Positions 45,529-57,755 of a stretch of DNA of 64,000 nucleotides are shown piece after piece. Under the pieces are notes generated by a model. The model had not been told where the DNA came from, did no database searches, and worked only from the letters and a program-made list of their open reading frames with translations. Location: NCBI GenBank assembly GCA_025765615.1, contig JAIVFJ010000157.1:90022-154021 (forward strand), in the 5' to 3' direction. Positions within the stretch are counted from its first letter, which is position 1; every line of letters starts with the position of its first letter. Source of the stretch: Zopfochytrium polystomum (taxonomy: Eukaryota; Chytridiomycota; Chytridiomycetes; Chytridiales; Chytridiaceae). Position numbers and translations under genes: made by a program.

Positions 45529-47252
45529 ATGACTTACGCTGGCAAGGTAACCGCGCCCCCCCTCTCGTCCAGATGCCTTCTCTCTCGCTGACCGTCTTGT
45601 CACCCCACTGCGATCTCCAACAGTCCTTTTCCTTCACAGAAAGCTCATGCGCATCAACAAATCATGCGATCGAAGAGGCGGATAGATGCGCACAGTGGCT
45701 ATTGTCGCCGAATCGACTCCTCGATGTGGTGCTGTTCATCACTCTAGGACCGGCGACGGAAAATCCGCGTTTAAGGTTCGGTTTCAATTCGGCAAATCGC
45801 GTTGGTCCGAAACACGGAGTCGCCTTTCTACAGGCAATGTCGAGTCATCCATCGATTCGAGCGGCGCAAACGCCGATCCCTTTGAGCGTGCATTTCGCCT
45901 CGTCCGACAACGAAGCGTTGTTCGCCGCGCTCCAGGCTTTCAATGACGGGTTTTTCGACATCACCTTGCCGTTGCGGGTCATCCTTGTCGGTGTTGACTG
46001 CGGTTCTTCGGAGAAGATCCTGTCTTCGTTGACCACGTTCTTGCGATTGCCAAGGTGCAGAGTACGAAACCTACATCTTAATAATGTTGCTGGAGGCGAG
46101 CGCGGTTTTCAAACCCTGGAGGAGTGCATAACCTCTGCTCGATCGGTTGCGGAACTGCACTTGGCCCACACCAATCCAAGCGAGGGCTTTGCCGATGCTG
46201 TGGGACGGGCTATCTCTAAGACAACCCACATTCAATCTCTAAAAGTCACTATCGTTGGCCCTCATCTTGGACTTTTGGTGAAGTGGCTAACTTCCAATGA
46301 AGAGCATGGCCTGCGATATCTAAGTGCCGAACTCCACGCGTGGAATAACCAGGAATCTTTAGCCGAAGGTGTCGTTGCCCTGATACGGTCGAACTTCCTT
46401 CTGTCGTTCTCCTTTAAGTGTAGCGCACCGGAGGCGTTCTACACAGCGTTGGAAGAGCGCACTCTTAAAGCGCTTGAGAGTAATCCAACCTCGCCGCTAC
46501 TGTCACTATCCTTGCCCTGGAGCCCGTCTCGTGCTGCCGTTCGACGCCTCGTCAATGTTCTCACCAGCGGCTCAAACCTCCGCCGTATCCGATTCCAAAA
46601 AGGCAGCCTTGACATCGACAGCTCCGCCGCGCTGCTGGCTGTCTCGTCTCAATGCAAGCTGGACGTGCTCGAAACTTGGACGACGAAGGAATCGGAGATC
46701 TCATCTGCCGAAGCAAACGCGCTCGCCTCCGCTCTCCGCCACTCGACAATGACATCCTTAAGCCTCTTGGACGACCACAATCTGCCGGCCACCGTCAAGA
46801 GCGCAGCAGCGGCAAACTTGTGGCTGTGTCGGGACAGCACCGCTTTCGCCCGGTACCAGCTGGTCCAACAGCGGTTCTCACCACACCCTGTGCGCGTGTG
46901 CCTCGCTGCGGAGAAGTTGGCGGTCGCCAAAACGCTCTTGCGCTGTGCGAGGACGCTCCTTTTCGCTATTCCCGCGTCGGAGCCAACTGCACGGGACTCC
47001 ACGACCGACGCCGATCCCGCGGCCAGCCAGCTGTCCTACTTCCACCGCCGGCTGCCTCGCCTCCTGGCGGAGAGCGTCCTGGAAGCTCTGATGGGCTGTT
47101 GGTTCCTCCCCCGGGACATTACAGAAGTGATCGCGGCACTGGGGGACAGGCGGTCGATCGGGCGGCTGCTGCGGCCCGGCGACTGGTATGGGCAAATGGA
47201 GGAGCGGGAGTTTGTGTGGAGGTGCGCTGCGTTTCGACTGACTTTGAGGTAG
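45529..47252 (+). CDS. LRR-like family copy B, intact
   Basis: Lineage-specific family, function unknown. The preferred model has a 6-codon exon (45529-45546, donor GTAACC) joined to 45624-47252, giving 548 residues; the alternative is to start within the open frame at 45573. The same small-exon layout fits copy A. From about residue 150 to 340 the protein has irregular leucine-rich units (VAELHLAH, HIQSLKVTIVGPHLG, LLSLSLPWSPSRAAVRRL, GSNLRRIRF). A linker carries NLWLC, and the C-terminal 60 residues hold the family signature GCWFLPRDI, LGDRRSIGRLL, MEEREFVWRCAAF. No transmembrane span or signal peptide. An AATAAA lies at about 47340. Similar end to end to copies A, C and D. Confidence 0.75.
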
Positions 47253-49179
47253 ACAGAGATGGAGGAAGGGATTGCGGGTGGGTCTCGACTCGATCTCGGT
47301 TACTCTGGTGTTGGAAGCTAGGCCACAAATTCGCGCTACAATAAATGCGCAGCAGGCGTGCCGCCACCGGCCGATCTGTTCTGTGCCCAGAAGGAGCGAC
47401 GTGCTCGACAGCATCCTCGCCCGCCTGCCAGAGTCCTCGAGCTTCTCGCCGCCACCCAGGTGTGTTCGGCCCTTCGCAAAGTGAGGAGGACAGGGCGGAA
47501 GGGGTGGATGCTCACGTCCGGTTGTGTCGGTGCTAATTCCTACCCAAATTAAAAAAAAAAAAACGATCGCCTTCCTCGGGCGCGAACGCACTAGGCCGTC
47601 GACCAGGACAACGGCCACCGCTGGCGAAGAGAGGTGCTCCGCCGCTACAACGCCAGTCGCACATTCCGCGCCACCCTGCCGAGGGACCAATGGCTCGCGC
47701 CACCGAACGCGTCAACGAACTCGCCGGCGCTACGTCGTCCACGACGCCGCGGACGCGGTCTCATTCCAACTGCGCAGTCCTACAGCAGTGGCGTCATCGT
47801 GGGCTTCCAGGCGGTCGGGAACGCTGAATTTCTCCTCGCCAAGTTTTCAATGTTGCTGCTTGGCCTTTGGCACGCGCAGCTTCAGGAGTATGGCGCTTCC
47901 ATTCAAAGGAAAAATCGCTGCTGCTCGGGTCTTGGGGCGTCCCGTTAGACATTCGATCCCTCCTCGAAATGAGAGAGGACGGTGGACCGGGTCGTGTGGT
48001 CTTGGATGGCGCTGGGGTCAGCGCAAAGCTACTGCGACGGGCTGCCGATTTGCGGAAAGGATTAGGAGTCGCCTGGACGGAAAGGGAAAGGCTTGGTCAG
48101 CCGGAATAATTTGGGTACGATGATGGTGTCGTGTGTTACTTCCTTAATCTCTCTGAATTTTGGAGAGGGCGCGAGTCGCTCACACTGAGCGGTGAATAGA
48201 CAATTCTGACGCTCCTGGCGATTCGCCATTTTGCGTTTCGTGTTACCAAGTCGATCACCACCTCCGAGTCTTGGGGCCTCAGTTAATCTTGGTCGTGCCG
48301 CTTAACAGTGATTGTATTTCAACTGTCGACTACTCAGATGGATGATTTGTACGCGGAAGAAGCAAATTTTTTCAGATTATTCTCGAGCCTCGCCAGGCGG
48401 AAAGGCAGTTCATTAAAGATCCTGGCAATTCGATTGGGCGAGGGACGGTTTGCGTCGGCTGTGCCATTCGCTTTTTACTGCCAGCTTGCTTCTACGTCGA
48501 GACACGGGTTCATATTCGAAGCGACAGTGCGCCGCTTTCTCCTGGCTGAACCACCACTATTGAAAGGCGCAAACCTACTTCGAGAATGTACGTCGTACTT
48601 GTCCTTGCAGCCACAGCTTACAGCCCACTCCCTTCCACCAATCCATCCAAGAGAATACAACACTGATTCACCCAGTCAATCTCAATCCCTGCTTCCCAAA
48701 CACCATTTCAAGCTTCTGAGCTTACAAGACGGAGGACGGTGATGGCAGCAACAAAAAGAGCATTGCGCACATTACCCAGGTGATCATGGTCTTTCAGCTG
48801 CTGCCCTTGACGGAACGAAAGCCAATACTTGGATCGAATAGCAACTTTGGAACGCGCGTTCGAGGATCGTCCAGCGATCTTCCTTAGCAGCACATTGGCT
48901 CGCCGTTGGTGAGCGTGAAGTCGTCTGGTGTTATCTTCTGCCCACAGAAGATGCACGTGACGCTCTGGTCAGCCACAGCCAAGTTCCACACATGTTCCAC
49001 ACTACAATAGGATGCAATTGTATATCCGAGACCGTTTCAGTGGCTGTGCCCCCTTTCGCCCAGCGACCCCTTAAAACGGCTCAAAGCGGGGAGGACGCTC
49101 CATCCCAATCCTCATCCGCCCCCTCCCTCATCCCACTCTGCCTCCTCCCTCTCTTCCACTCTTCCACCCTGCGCTCAGA
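47253..49179. other. 1.9-kb spacer with coding-like remnants
   Basis: Several open segments (for example 47867-48109, +, ending RAADLRKGLGVAWTERERLG) look protein-like but no frame persists. On the minus strand near 49000-48930 a short Cys-rich piece, VTCIFCGQKITPDDF followed by GEPMCC and a stop, resembles half of a treble-clef or LIM-type finger. I take these as decayed genes. Confidence 0.45.
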
Positions 49180-51946
49180 ATGCCCGCCCTAACTTGCTGG
49201 GGAGCCCTCGTCGTCGTGCACCGCTCGACTCCACCGCCGCTGTCGCACTCATTCACCGCCGTCTCGCTCCGCGCCAAGGCCACCCTCGTGGACTCGGGCG
49301 CCCGCGTCGTCATCACCCAAGTCTTTTCCCGGGCGGACTCTGCGTCGCCTGTCGTCGCCGATCCCGATCGCCCTGTGGACGCCGCGACCGCAACCGTGCG
49401 CGATGAGACCATCTACATGTTCCCGTTACCAGAAAACGCTGCGGTCTGCGGATTCGAGTGCGTTTCGAGCGACGGCGCTGTTATCCGGGGCGTCGCGAAA
49501 GAAAAGGCGGAGGCAAGGAAAGAGTTTGATTCGGCGGTACAGGCTGGAAAGTCTGCCGGGCTCCTCGAGCAGCACATGGCGGACGGTGAGTCTACTGGCG
49601 CCCAGCAGAGCACGTCTAACCGACGCTTCTTTCCCCTTTTCAGTGTTTCAGGTTTCCGTCGGTAACTTGCGCGGAGGTCAAGTAACCACACGTATCACGT
49701 ACATTCAGGAGCTGTCCCACAATAACGAGTCCGACGAGATCCGTTTCACGCTCCTGTCCAAACAGTTGCACGAGCGATATGGAGTGCAGCCCGCTCCAAA
49801 CTCCTCCGATTCATCAAACGTTGCCACTTTTGTCGCAAACACGCTCGGCCCCATCGATTTACAAGCAGATGAGCCGAGCGTCACTATCGAAATCGAAATG
49901 GGAGGGGCCATTACGTCGATCCAAAGCCCCTCGCACACATCGGTCAACGTAAGCATTGGAACTTCGACTGGCGCCGCAAGCGAACCCTTTGATCCTTGTC
50001 GTGCGCTCGTTCGGCTGGACTCCAACAATGCGTATTTGGACCAGGAAATGGTGCTCGTCGTCAAGTCGAAAACCGCTGACCAGCCGCGATGTTTGATGGA
50101 ACGACACCCACAGCACAATACTTACGCTTTGGGCCTCACAATGGTCCCTCGATTTGCGTTGAACGAGGTAAGCTTATATTTCAAGCTTCCAACCTTGTTT
50201 TGCGCAAAAGATCTAACCGCAATCGATTTCATCTCGCAGATTCGAACAGAGATTATCATCCTGGTTGACCGCTCAGGGTCCATGAGCGGTGACAAGATCA
50301 GGTCCGCCTCATTGGCGCTTCAGCTGCTTCTGCGTTCGATGCCCGCCACTGCCGGTCTCTACTTCAACATTATTGGGTTTGGCAGCAGTTTCGCGTCGCT
50401 CTTCCCGGCATCCGTCGAATACACAGAGCATTCGATGAAGGAAGCCGAGCACTACGTCGAGAATCTCAAAGCGGACATGGGCGGGACCGAGCTCCGAGCC
50501 GCCGTGGAAGCCGTCTTTGAGAAGCGCCGGAAAGACATGCCGACGCAGCTGTTCGTGCTCACGGACGGCGAGATCTGGTCCGCCGACTCGCTGTTTGCAT
50601 TCATTTCCGGCAAGGTGAAGGAAGCGGAGCAGATCAAGCTCCGCAGCGGTCAGACGGCGTTTGCGAGGGTGTTTTCGCTGGGAATCGGCCGCGACGTGTC
50701 GCACAACCTTGTCGAAGGGATGGCGCGCCACGGCGGCGGGTTCGCTCAGTTTGTGGTGGACAGCAACGAGAAGCTCCAGCCGAAGATTATCAAAATGCTG
50801 AAAGCCGCCGTCATGCCGCCCGTTCAAGACTATAACATTGATTGGACGGGTGGGAACGGATGGAGCGCCCCTACCGTCGTCGCGCCAGCTGCCGAGAAGC
50901 CAGTCATCAGTCTGTTTGGCACGGAATCCAAGCCGCAGCCCATTCCAATCGCTTCGCCCCCGGGGCTTATTCAATCGGCTCCCTTCGTGGTTCCAACCTT
51001 GTGGCCCGGAACGCGGTTCCACTCCTACGCCATCCTCGACGCCTCCATCCCCCCTCCAACCTGCGTGAGGATCACAGGAACCTCTCCCGACGGCCCCTTG
51101 GAACTCGAAGTGCCCGTCAAAGTTCTCTCGCAGCCTGGGGAGACGCTCCACGTGCTGGCCGCCCGCAAGCTCATCCGGGACCTCGAGGACATGAAGTCGT
51201 TCATGGACCAAGACATGCCGGCGAGCGAGTCGGACCGCAAAGCCGAGATCGTTCGCGTCGGCGTAAAGTACGGATTGACGTCAAAGTACACCTCCTTTGT
51301 AGCTGTGGAGGAGCGCACAACCCAGCGCCAGGGGGAGGCAGAGAAGAGCAGCGCAGGCGGTAGCGCTCCTCACGGGCAGGCAGCAGAGTCCGGGTTGGAT
51401 TCGCAAGGGACTGAAGATTCCGAGTGGGAGGCGGTTGTTGTGGAATACAAGGAGCCGATCCTGGAGGAAAATGAGGAGTCGGACGACGACATGGGGTTCG
51501 GCTTGTTCGATGGCGGAAGCCCAACGCCCGCAGCCGGCCGGCTGCTCGCTAATGCGTATGTTGATCACATGATGGCCGGCGCATACGAAGCTGAAGTGTG
51601 TCTGGTGGATTATGATGATGACGTTGAGGATTACGGTCAAGCTCTGCCAGAGGAGTCGAGCGCTCCGATCGAACAGCTCTACCAGCGGCAGCTTAAAGTA
51701 GCTGCTGCACCCTCATCATCGATTCGATCGAGTTCATTCGCATTGCCGGCCCCCGTTGGAGCAGCGGTTGCTGACTCCGTCGTTTCCGCTTCAAAATCGG
51801 CCGCAATCACCCCCGAAGCCCAACTCAACTCGTTGGTCCGCTTGCAGATGTTTGACGGCTCGTTCGGCGACACCGTAGCTCCCATCGCGGGATGGATGGG
51901 CAAGAGCGAGGAGGAGATCGTCTGCCAACGGATGACGCCATTTTGA
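49180..51946 (+). CDS. VIT and VWA domain protein (VWA5A-like)
   Basis: Three exons (49180-49585, 49644-50167, 50240-51946) sum to 878 residues in phase. Intron 2 is 72 nt, open in frame, but has good GTAAGC/CGCAG ends. The N-terminal VIT domain (about 20-190) shows FSRADS, MFPLPENAAVCGFE, and KEKAEARKEFDSAVQAG. The VWA domain starts at residue 311 with an intact metal-ion site (DRSGSMS, 320-326), then FNIIGFGSSF, GGTELRAAV and FVLTDGEIW. A long acidic linker follows. The end resembles the terminal helical unit of VWA5A-type proteins (LVRLQMFDGSFG), but the frame stops at 51946 and the rest continues one frame over. The role in the family is poorly known; protein binding is inferred. Confidence 0.88.
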
Positions 51947-52353
51947 AGACCCCGCCACCTCCGGGGGCACTCGACAATCGAGCTTCGTTACTAGCGGCGT
52001 TTGCTTGCGCATTGGCCGTCACCGTCCTGGAGAAACGGCTGGTGGTTCTGAAGGATTCGTGGGAAATGATGGGGGAAAAGGCCAAGAAGGTAGCCGTTGG
52101 GAAGGTAGGGAAAGAAGGATGGGAATGGTTGCTGATGGTCTCGTCCAGCATCGTTTGACGCGGGCCCACGAGCTTTGTTGGTGCAACGGATGTTCAGTTA
52201 GTCATATAAATGCAGTTTGGCACTTTTTCTCATGTCATTTTACTTGAAGCAAGCTATTTTGAGGGATCTGAAATCGGAATCATTATATGAGAAGCCCCAG
52301 ACGGAAACAAAAAAAAAAAAAAAAAAGGAATCGCCCCACTCCCGCCGCCGCCG
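51947..52353. other. Out-of-frame C-terminal extension of the VIT/VWA gene and spacer
   Basis: Up to 52158 the plus frame offset by one base encodes DDAILKTPPPPGALDNRASL and ATVLEKRLVVLKDSWEMM-like helix sequence, as expected for the end of the VWA5A C-terminal unit. A poly-A run (about 52309-52326) follows. Confidence 0.5.
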
Positions 52354-53007
52354 CTACGAAAACACGCCGGCAGTCCACAACGCAAACGCCTCGTACCCCC
52401 ACATCAACGCCAACGACACGACGCTAGGCGGGGGCGGCGTGGACCACCACCTGATCGACCAAAACAACCCCCACACGACCCACGGCGCCGCGACGAGCGT
52501 CCGCAACCCAGCACCCATCTCCGCCGGCGCCTTGCCGGTCCACAGCAGCGCTGTAGTCGCGGCAATGTTAACGACGGGGTAAACCGCAAGACACGCGACG
52601 CCTGCCTGGAAGGCGGTGTCCGTAATTCTCTTGTTGAAGCGAGGGGACGCGTCGTCGACGATGAGGACAAAGACGAGCATGACCCCACAGTTCGAGACGA
52701 GGTACGGGATGAGGGCGAGAAAGTTTGCGGCGACGAGGGACTGGCGCGGGAAGCGGAGGAGGGCCGGGGCGAGGAGGAGGGCGGGGACGAGGAGGATGAA
52801 GGTCGGGGCGTGGCGCTGGAGCAGAGTGGTCAGGGCGTTGTCGGAGTTGGGAGCGGTCGCGGCGGGTTGGGGGGCGATCAAGGGGGTTGCGGACGAGCCG
52901 GCTGGTGCGGGCGTCGGCGCAGCGGTCGTGGACGTTGTGGAGGTTGTGGAGGGTGTTGCGTTCGACGACGGCGTAGTTGGAGTTGGGTGAGACAGGACCG
53001 ACCCCAT
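52354..53007 (-). CDS. Four-span membrane protein, possibly N-myristoylated
   Basis: A single exon of 217 residues; the ATG at 53007 gives MGSVLS, a good N-myristoylation consensus, while the upstream open frame is AT-rich leader. Residues 7-60 are Thr/Pro/Ala-rich and disordered. Four hydrophobic spans follow (FILLVPALLLAPALL; VAANFLALIPYLVSN with GVMLVFVLIV; AGVACLAVYPVVNIAATTALL; TLVAAPWVVWGLFWSI and SVVSLALMWGYEAFALW), so four or five helices are possible. I recognise no family. The short C-terminus ends right after the last helix. Confidence 0.7.
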   Translation of the reverse strand: MGSVLSHPTPTTPSSNATPSTTSTTSTTAAPTPAPAGSSATPLIAPQPAATAPNSDNALTTLLQRHAPTFILLVPALLLAPALLRFPRQSLVAANFLALIPYLVSNCGVMLVFVLIVDDASPRFNKRITDTAFQAGVACLAVYPVVNIAATTALLWTGKAPAEMGAGLRTLVAAPWVVWGLFWSIRWWSTPPPPSVVSLALMWGYEAFALWTAGVFS

Positions 53008-53703
53008 GATTGATTGATGATTGATTATGTAAAAATTATTAATATAAACAACCAATTTTGTTTTGTTTTTTTTTCTTTTCTTTGCGCGCTCCGTTTGAAG
53101 GACATTCGTGGAGAAAACGAAGACAAACATAAAAATTGTAAAAACCCCACGCACGCGGGCAGTGGAACCGTCGGGTGGATTTGTGCCGTTGTGGCGGTGC
53201 TAAACGACAGGAGACTAAACATACGAAACATAAAATTGCATTTAGTTCTGTCAGGCGTACGAGTACATACCCGCATTGGCTCCACAGCGGATACCCACAG
53301 TAGAAGTCGACGATTGATGAATCCCACTTGCTCCGCATCAGTGTGGCGTTGTTCATCGCGGCTTGCGATTACACGCATACGTCCTGCACCCAGTGCACAC
53401 GTAAACCAAACACCGCACCACCAAACCTGTCTTGCCCATTTATGGCCGATGCCACTTTACCAATGGGTGCGCCGACGTGAACATATTCCGGTGCAGGCAC
53501 AGCGCGTTTGTGAGGTGGCCGTCGTCAAAGCACTACGTTAACGTTGGGGGGGAAATTACAAAAAGAGTTGAGTGAGGCGGTCATTCGAGGCTCGCTCGCT
53601 CTCCTCCGCCCCCCCACTGTCTGCTTACCTTTTGCGCCGAGCAACAGATGTACAGCACAGTGTGGGGGAAACATGGCGGTTCAATTGGTCACGGGTGGGT
53701 GCT

Positions 53704-53752
<49 letters not shown>

Positions 53753-55853
53753 ATCTCAATGTCTATTCCAGTCATTTCCTTCCCTGGCAACCGTGAATGT
53801 TTTGCGGTGCGAAACATCCACAGCGACCAGTATTAATAGTGAAAGAATGCAGGTGTGAGTAATGCTGCTAACTCTGTTGAGACCGCCGACGCGACGCACG
53901 GTCGTGGGTAACCTCGCACCCTACGCCAGCGACATGTTAGAGTACCAGCTGGCTGCCCAAACCGACAACCTGGCCCATGCACCCACTCCTGCACGACGAC
54001 GCCAACGCCGTCGCAGTGTGCAACACAACTGCCTGCGTTTGGTGCTCGGGGCGGCCGCCCCCAATTCTTTCAACTATGAAGACGGGGATCTTGTCGTAGT
54101 CGCCGATGAGGACGAGGACAGCGCCGCACGTTGACTTCGTGAGCCCGGCAGCGGTAGGGAGGCTCCCTCCGCCTGTGGCAGCCGCGGTGGAGGGGGAATC
54201 AGCAGCAGGACCAAGACGGACCGACAATGGCGTGTATACATTCTGCGAACTTGAGGTGGATGCACCAGCTCCCATCGGTAAAAATTCGGAGCTTGTCCTT
54301 TGTTTCAATCCCCAACAGTTGAGCATACTGTTTCGTGAAAAATGATATCGATGAAACCATTCCTGATGCAAACTGGTGTTATGAGACCAGCCAAGCCCAC
54401 AGTGAAACGATGTAAGTTGGAGTGGCGAACTGGAGCGGCAAACAACAAAAGGGGAAAGAAAACAACAATAATGCGCTTTACTCAAACACAAATCCTTGCT
54501 CTAATGCACTCCCAAGCTTTGGTCAAGCGACGATAAGGGGGAAATGCCAAGTTTCAAGGTAGAAAAGGCAATCGACAATGAGGTAAACGTTTCCGCCAGT
54601 GAGCGAGAGTCCAGCATCCGGAAGCCGGTGCGTCGAACTGCAGTCGAAGGGGTTTGAGAAAGGAAGGGGGGTCGTGAAAGCAAGGCTCGAATCGGTTGCA
54701 AATCGGGAAAACGGAAGTGTGAGAATGAATTGCTGGTTAGTTGGGACTGGCAGGAGCGGGTGGGGGCCTTGTTCTGCGTTTTTCTTGCGAGTTGACCCAC
54801 TCCTCCACCTCCCTTGATCATTCGGTCCGAGATGTAAGCCTTAGCACTACCGCCCCCTTCCTCCAGCTCTTGGGTAGTGCGAGTTGGGATTCTCACCATT
54901 TCTCAGCGACCGAGGTTACATAGCCGGTCGAATCGGTTTGCCCAGACGGGGACGGCGGTGGCGGACGGGGGCGCGGACGACTGCGTGCAACGGTACTCCA
55001 TGGTTCGAGCGGGTAGCTAGCTGGAGGGAAAGAGCGAGGAAGGGAGGTTTTAACGGAGTGGAACTCTTGCAGTGCGTCCGGATTTACTGTCCTTCTATGC
55101 TTGGAAAAAAATCACAAAAAAAAGAAGAAAAAAAAACACTCTTTGCAAGCGATCTGGCCCCACGAAAAAAAACTTTGAGCAGAATCCGACGGGAGCGGGA
55201 AAGGAGTCGACGGAAAAAAACGGGGTCCCGCGGAGTGCAGCGAAAGAGGAAGGAGAGCGGTAAGAGAGGGAGAAAGAGTGTGCACTTGTTTGAGTCTGTG
55301 AGGGAGACAGATGGTCGGTAAGAGACCCCCATCCACCAGCAATATTTAATTTGCCGTGGGGCCATATGGTGTCCCGATATAGACCTCCTCTCCCTTTCGG
55401 CAAAGTGCGGATGGTGAGCTTCCGCGTGGGGGGTCAACGCATCAGAAGGTCATTTGAAAGCAATCGAACTCCCTGTTTCCGTTTTGGAATGCTTATCCGT
55501 GTGCATCTTTTGGAACTGCTAAATATTGCAGTTCGGTCATTATTGTTTCGAAATTTTTTCGTCCTTTCTGCCTCTTCTTTCCCTTACTCGTACACGGTCC
55601 ATGAGAGGAAGAATCAGGACAAGGGCCGAAAGGAAGAAAGACGACCAAAAGGAGACGTACAATTTGAACGGCAGAGCTTGCGAGGAAGCTCGCCAGGAAA
55701 TGAAGGCTAACGCCACAGACGCCACATCTCCCGCCATACTAGGCATTCATACCCAGTCCGCATACTGTGGGGTACCATTTCCCAAAGGCTTCCTTTCGAG
55801 CAAACATCGTCTCGCACACCCCGCCCCTGTTCCCACCAAAAAAAGCCCCCTCC
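53008..55853. other. 2.8-kb spacer; no firm gene
   Basis: Contains a (CT)n repeat (about 53706-53750). The plus-strand open segments 53862-54134 and 54106-54345 (the latter with VYTFCELEVDAPAPIGKNSE) may be remnants of one gene. No domain or consistent splice structure was found. A-rich runs occur near 55108-55140. Confidence 0.5.
53706..53750. repeat. (CT)n microsatellite
   Basis: Perfect CT dinucleotide run of about 44 bp in a gene-poor spacer. Confidence 0.95.
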
Positions 55854-57225
55854 TCAAGCACAGCATAAGACATCCCGTTCCTCCACCACGTCCCACTCAA
55901 ACACCCACGCGCCGACAACGACGCCAGCGACGACGGCAAAGAACAGTGCGACGTTGAACTGCATGACGACGAGCATGACTAGGTACGACAGGGCGACCTC
56001 TGTTCCGCGGAGCAAAGTCTTCACGGCGTGGTGGAGGTGGAACGAGGCGTCGGCGGCGGCAAAGTGGAGCAGGAACGGCGAGCGGCGGGTGGGCGCGGCG
56101 TCAGCGGCGGAGGGCGCCGAGGAAGGCTTCCCGTCGCGGGGGAAGACGGTGGGCGAGGATTTCGCGACGGCGACGCGCTTGTCGACCCATTTTCTGCGAG
56201 CGGCGGCGACGGCGAGCGGTGAGACTGCGAGGAGGAAGCAGAAGAGCCAGGCGCCGGCGAACTGGGCGCCGGTTGTTGGGACGAAGGATTCAAAGAGGAT
56301 GTACTCTGTGATGCCGGTGTGGAAGTACATTGTCATCATGGGCATCGCCTCGGTGGTGGTGGCGGCGGCGGTTGTAGTGGAAGTCGTCGTTGTCGACGGG
56401 CTTGTGGCGGTTGTTGTGGGGTCCTCCGTGGCGGAGCTGAGGCCGCCGCAGAGGCCGCCGAGGGACATGGGACGCGGCGAGAGCGAGCAGAGGCTCGTGT
56501 AATCGCTGCATGCTGACGTGGAGGGCGAGGTCTGGGTTTGCGGAGAAAAATGATGACTCGCCCAGTCAGATCTTGGCTCAGGAGCCAAAGGAGACGCCCA
56601 CAGATACCCGCAGACTTACCCGGCAGATCTGTCCGTAGACGGTCAGCGAATCGCAGCTAGCGAGCTGCGACGAGTTACTCGGCCGCACGCAGCTGCTGCA
56701 CTGTGCGGCGGCGGACGAGGAAGCGCAGAAGGAAAAGATGTTGCTCTGGACTTTGAGCGATGAGATCAACGAGGTGGGGACGGAACCGCACGAAGACGAT
56801 GCGCAGGCGGTCTCGGCGTCCTTGCAGACTGTCGGAGAGGACGAGGACAGGGCGGCGACGGCGGGCACGGCGCTGCCATCGGCCTGGCAGGCGTCGACGA
56901 GGAGGGCGGCGCTGGAGCAGGCCTCCTCGGTGGTGCCGAGCGATTTGCAGTAGTCTTTCATAGAGCATGCCGAGACGGCTAGAGAGGACGGGGTCGATGG
57001 GGATGGACAGAGCGACGTCAGGGCGGCTGACAGAGCATCGGACGCCGCAGTGGAAGATGATGGGGAGGCCGAAGCGGAGGAACCGGTTGCAGTGGTAGAC
57101 GACGATGACGATGACGATGAGGATGCGGTGGACTGGGCAAGGGAAATGGGCGAGATGGCGGAAAGGATCAGGGCGACGGCAGCAAGGGCAGTTATGGTCC
57201 TCCTTGGTGGGAGTGGTAATGCCAT
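55854..57225 (-). CDS. Ctr-family copper transporter with Cys-rich ectodomain
   Basis: High-affinity Cu(I) uptake at the plasma membrane as a trimer. Two exons (57225-56620, 56531-55854) sum to 427 residues in phase. Residues 1 to about 30 form a signal peptide. An extracellular domain (about 60-235) contains 16 Cys in Ser-rich sequence, in place of the Met-rich repeats of yeast Ctr1, then a Thr-rich linker. The Ctr core is clear: MPMMTMYFHTGITEYILF before helix 1 (about 290-310), a cytosolic loop with HHAVKTLLRGTEVALSY, the M-x3-M pore motif (Met388, Met392) in helix 2, and the G-x3-G packing motif (Gly405, Gly409) in helix 3. The C-terminus ends CCA, a likely copper-handing Cys pair. It may be co-regulated with the iron genes. 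Confidence 0.93.
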
Positions 57226-57525
57226 CGTGATGTTGTTGTTGTTGTTGGTGTTCGATCGAAGGGGTACCTCTCACTATAGTGGGTGGTGCGAAGGGTAGGC
57301 AGCCAGCGAAAGGCGTGCGTGCGGGTGGAGGTCGACGACGAACGACGCAGGGCACCGTTTATGGACGAAAGACGTTACTACGACGACTATGACGACGACG
57401 AACTAGGGCTATGACGAACGACGAACGACGACGACTTCACCTTGAGGAGCTCGGAGGGGAATGGAAGAAGACTTTGATGATACGAAGAGGCCAAGAACAA
57501 GCTTCTTCCAGACGAGTCGACAGAC

Positions 57526-57526
<1 letters not shown>

Positions 57527-57578
<52 letters not shown>

Positions 57579-57580
57579 GG
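57527..57580. repeat. (CAGA)n tetranucleotide microsatellite
   Basis: About a dozen CAGA units, roughly 300 bp upstream of the Ctr start codon. Confidence 0.95.
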
Positions 57581-57709
57581 ACAGAGAGAGACCGCATGCG
57601 AGCAGACCGAGAGACAGAACCGTCAGAGGCAACATCGGGCAAAAAACGGCTCAAACATAAACAACCCTTCCTTGGAAGGCGGTGGGATGGTGCATTCCTC
57701 TCACTGTGG

Positions 57710-57755
57710 GGCAAAAAGAGCTCACACGCGCGCGTGCGTGCGCGCTCTTTTTGCC
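57710..57755. other. 12-bp perfect inverted repeat
   Basis: Arms GGCAAAAAGAGC (57710-57721) and GCTCTTTTTGCC (57744-57755) flank a 22-nt CG/TG-rich centre. A near-identical half-site, GCGCTCTTTTGCC, recurs near 58170. The position is about 490 bp upstream of the Ctr start, so a regulatory role is possible. Confidence 0.7.

Noticed and set aside
48308..48742. 144-codon plus-strand open frame
   Set aside because: Protein-like in places but without domain, splice support or a homologous copy in the window.
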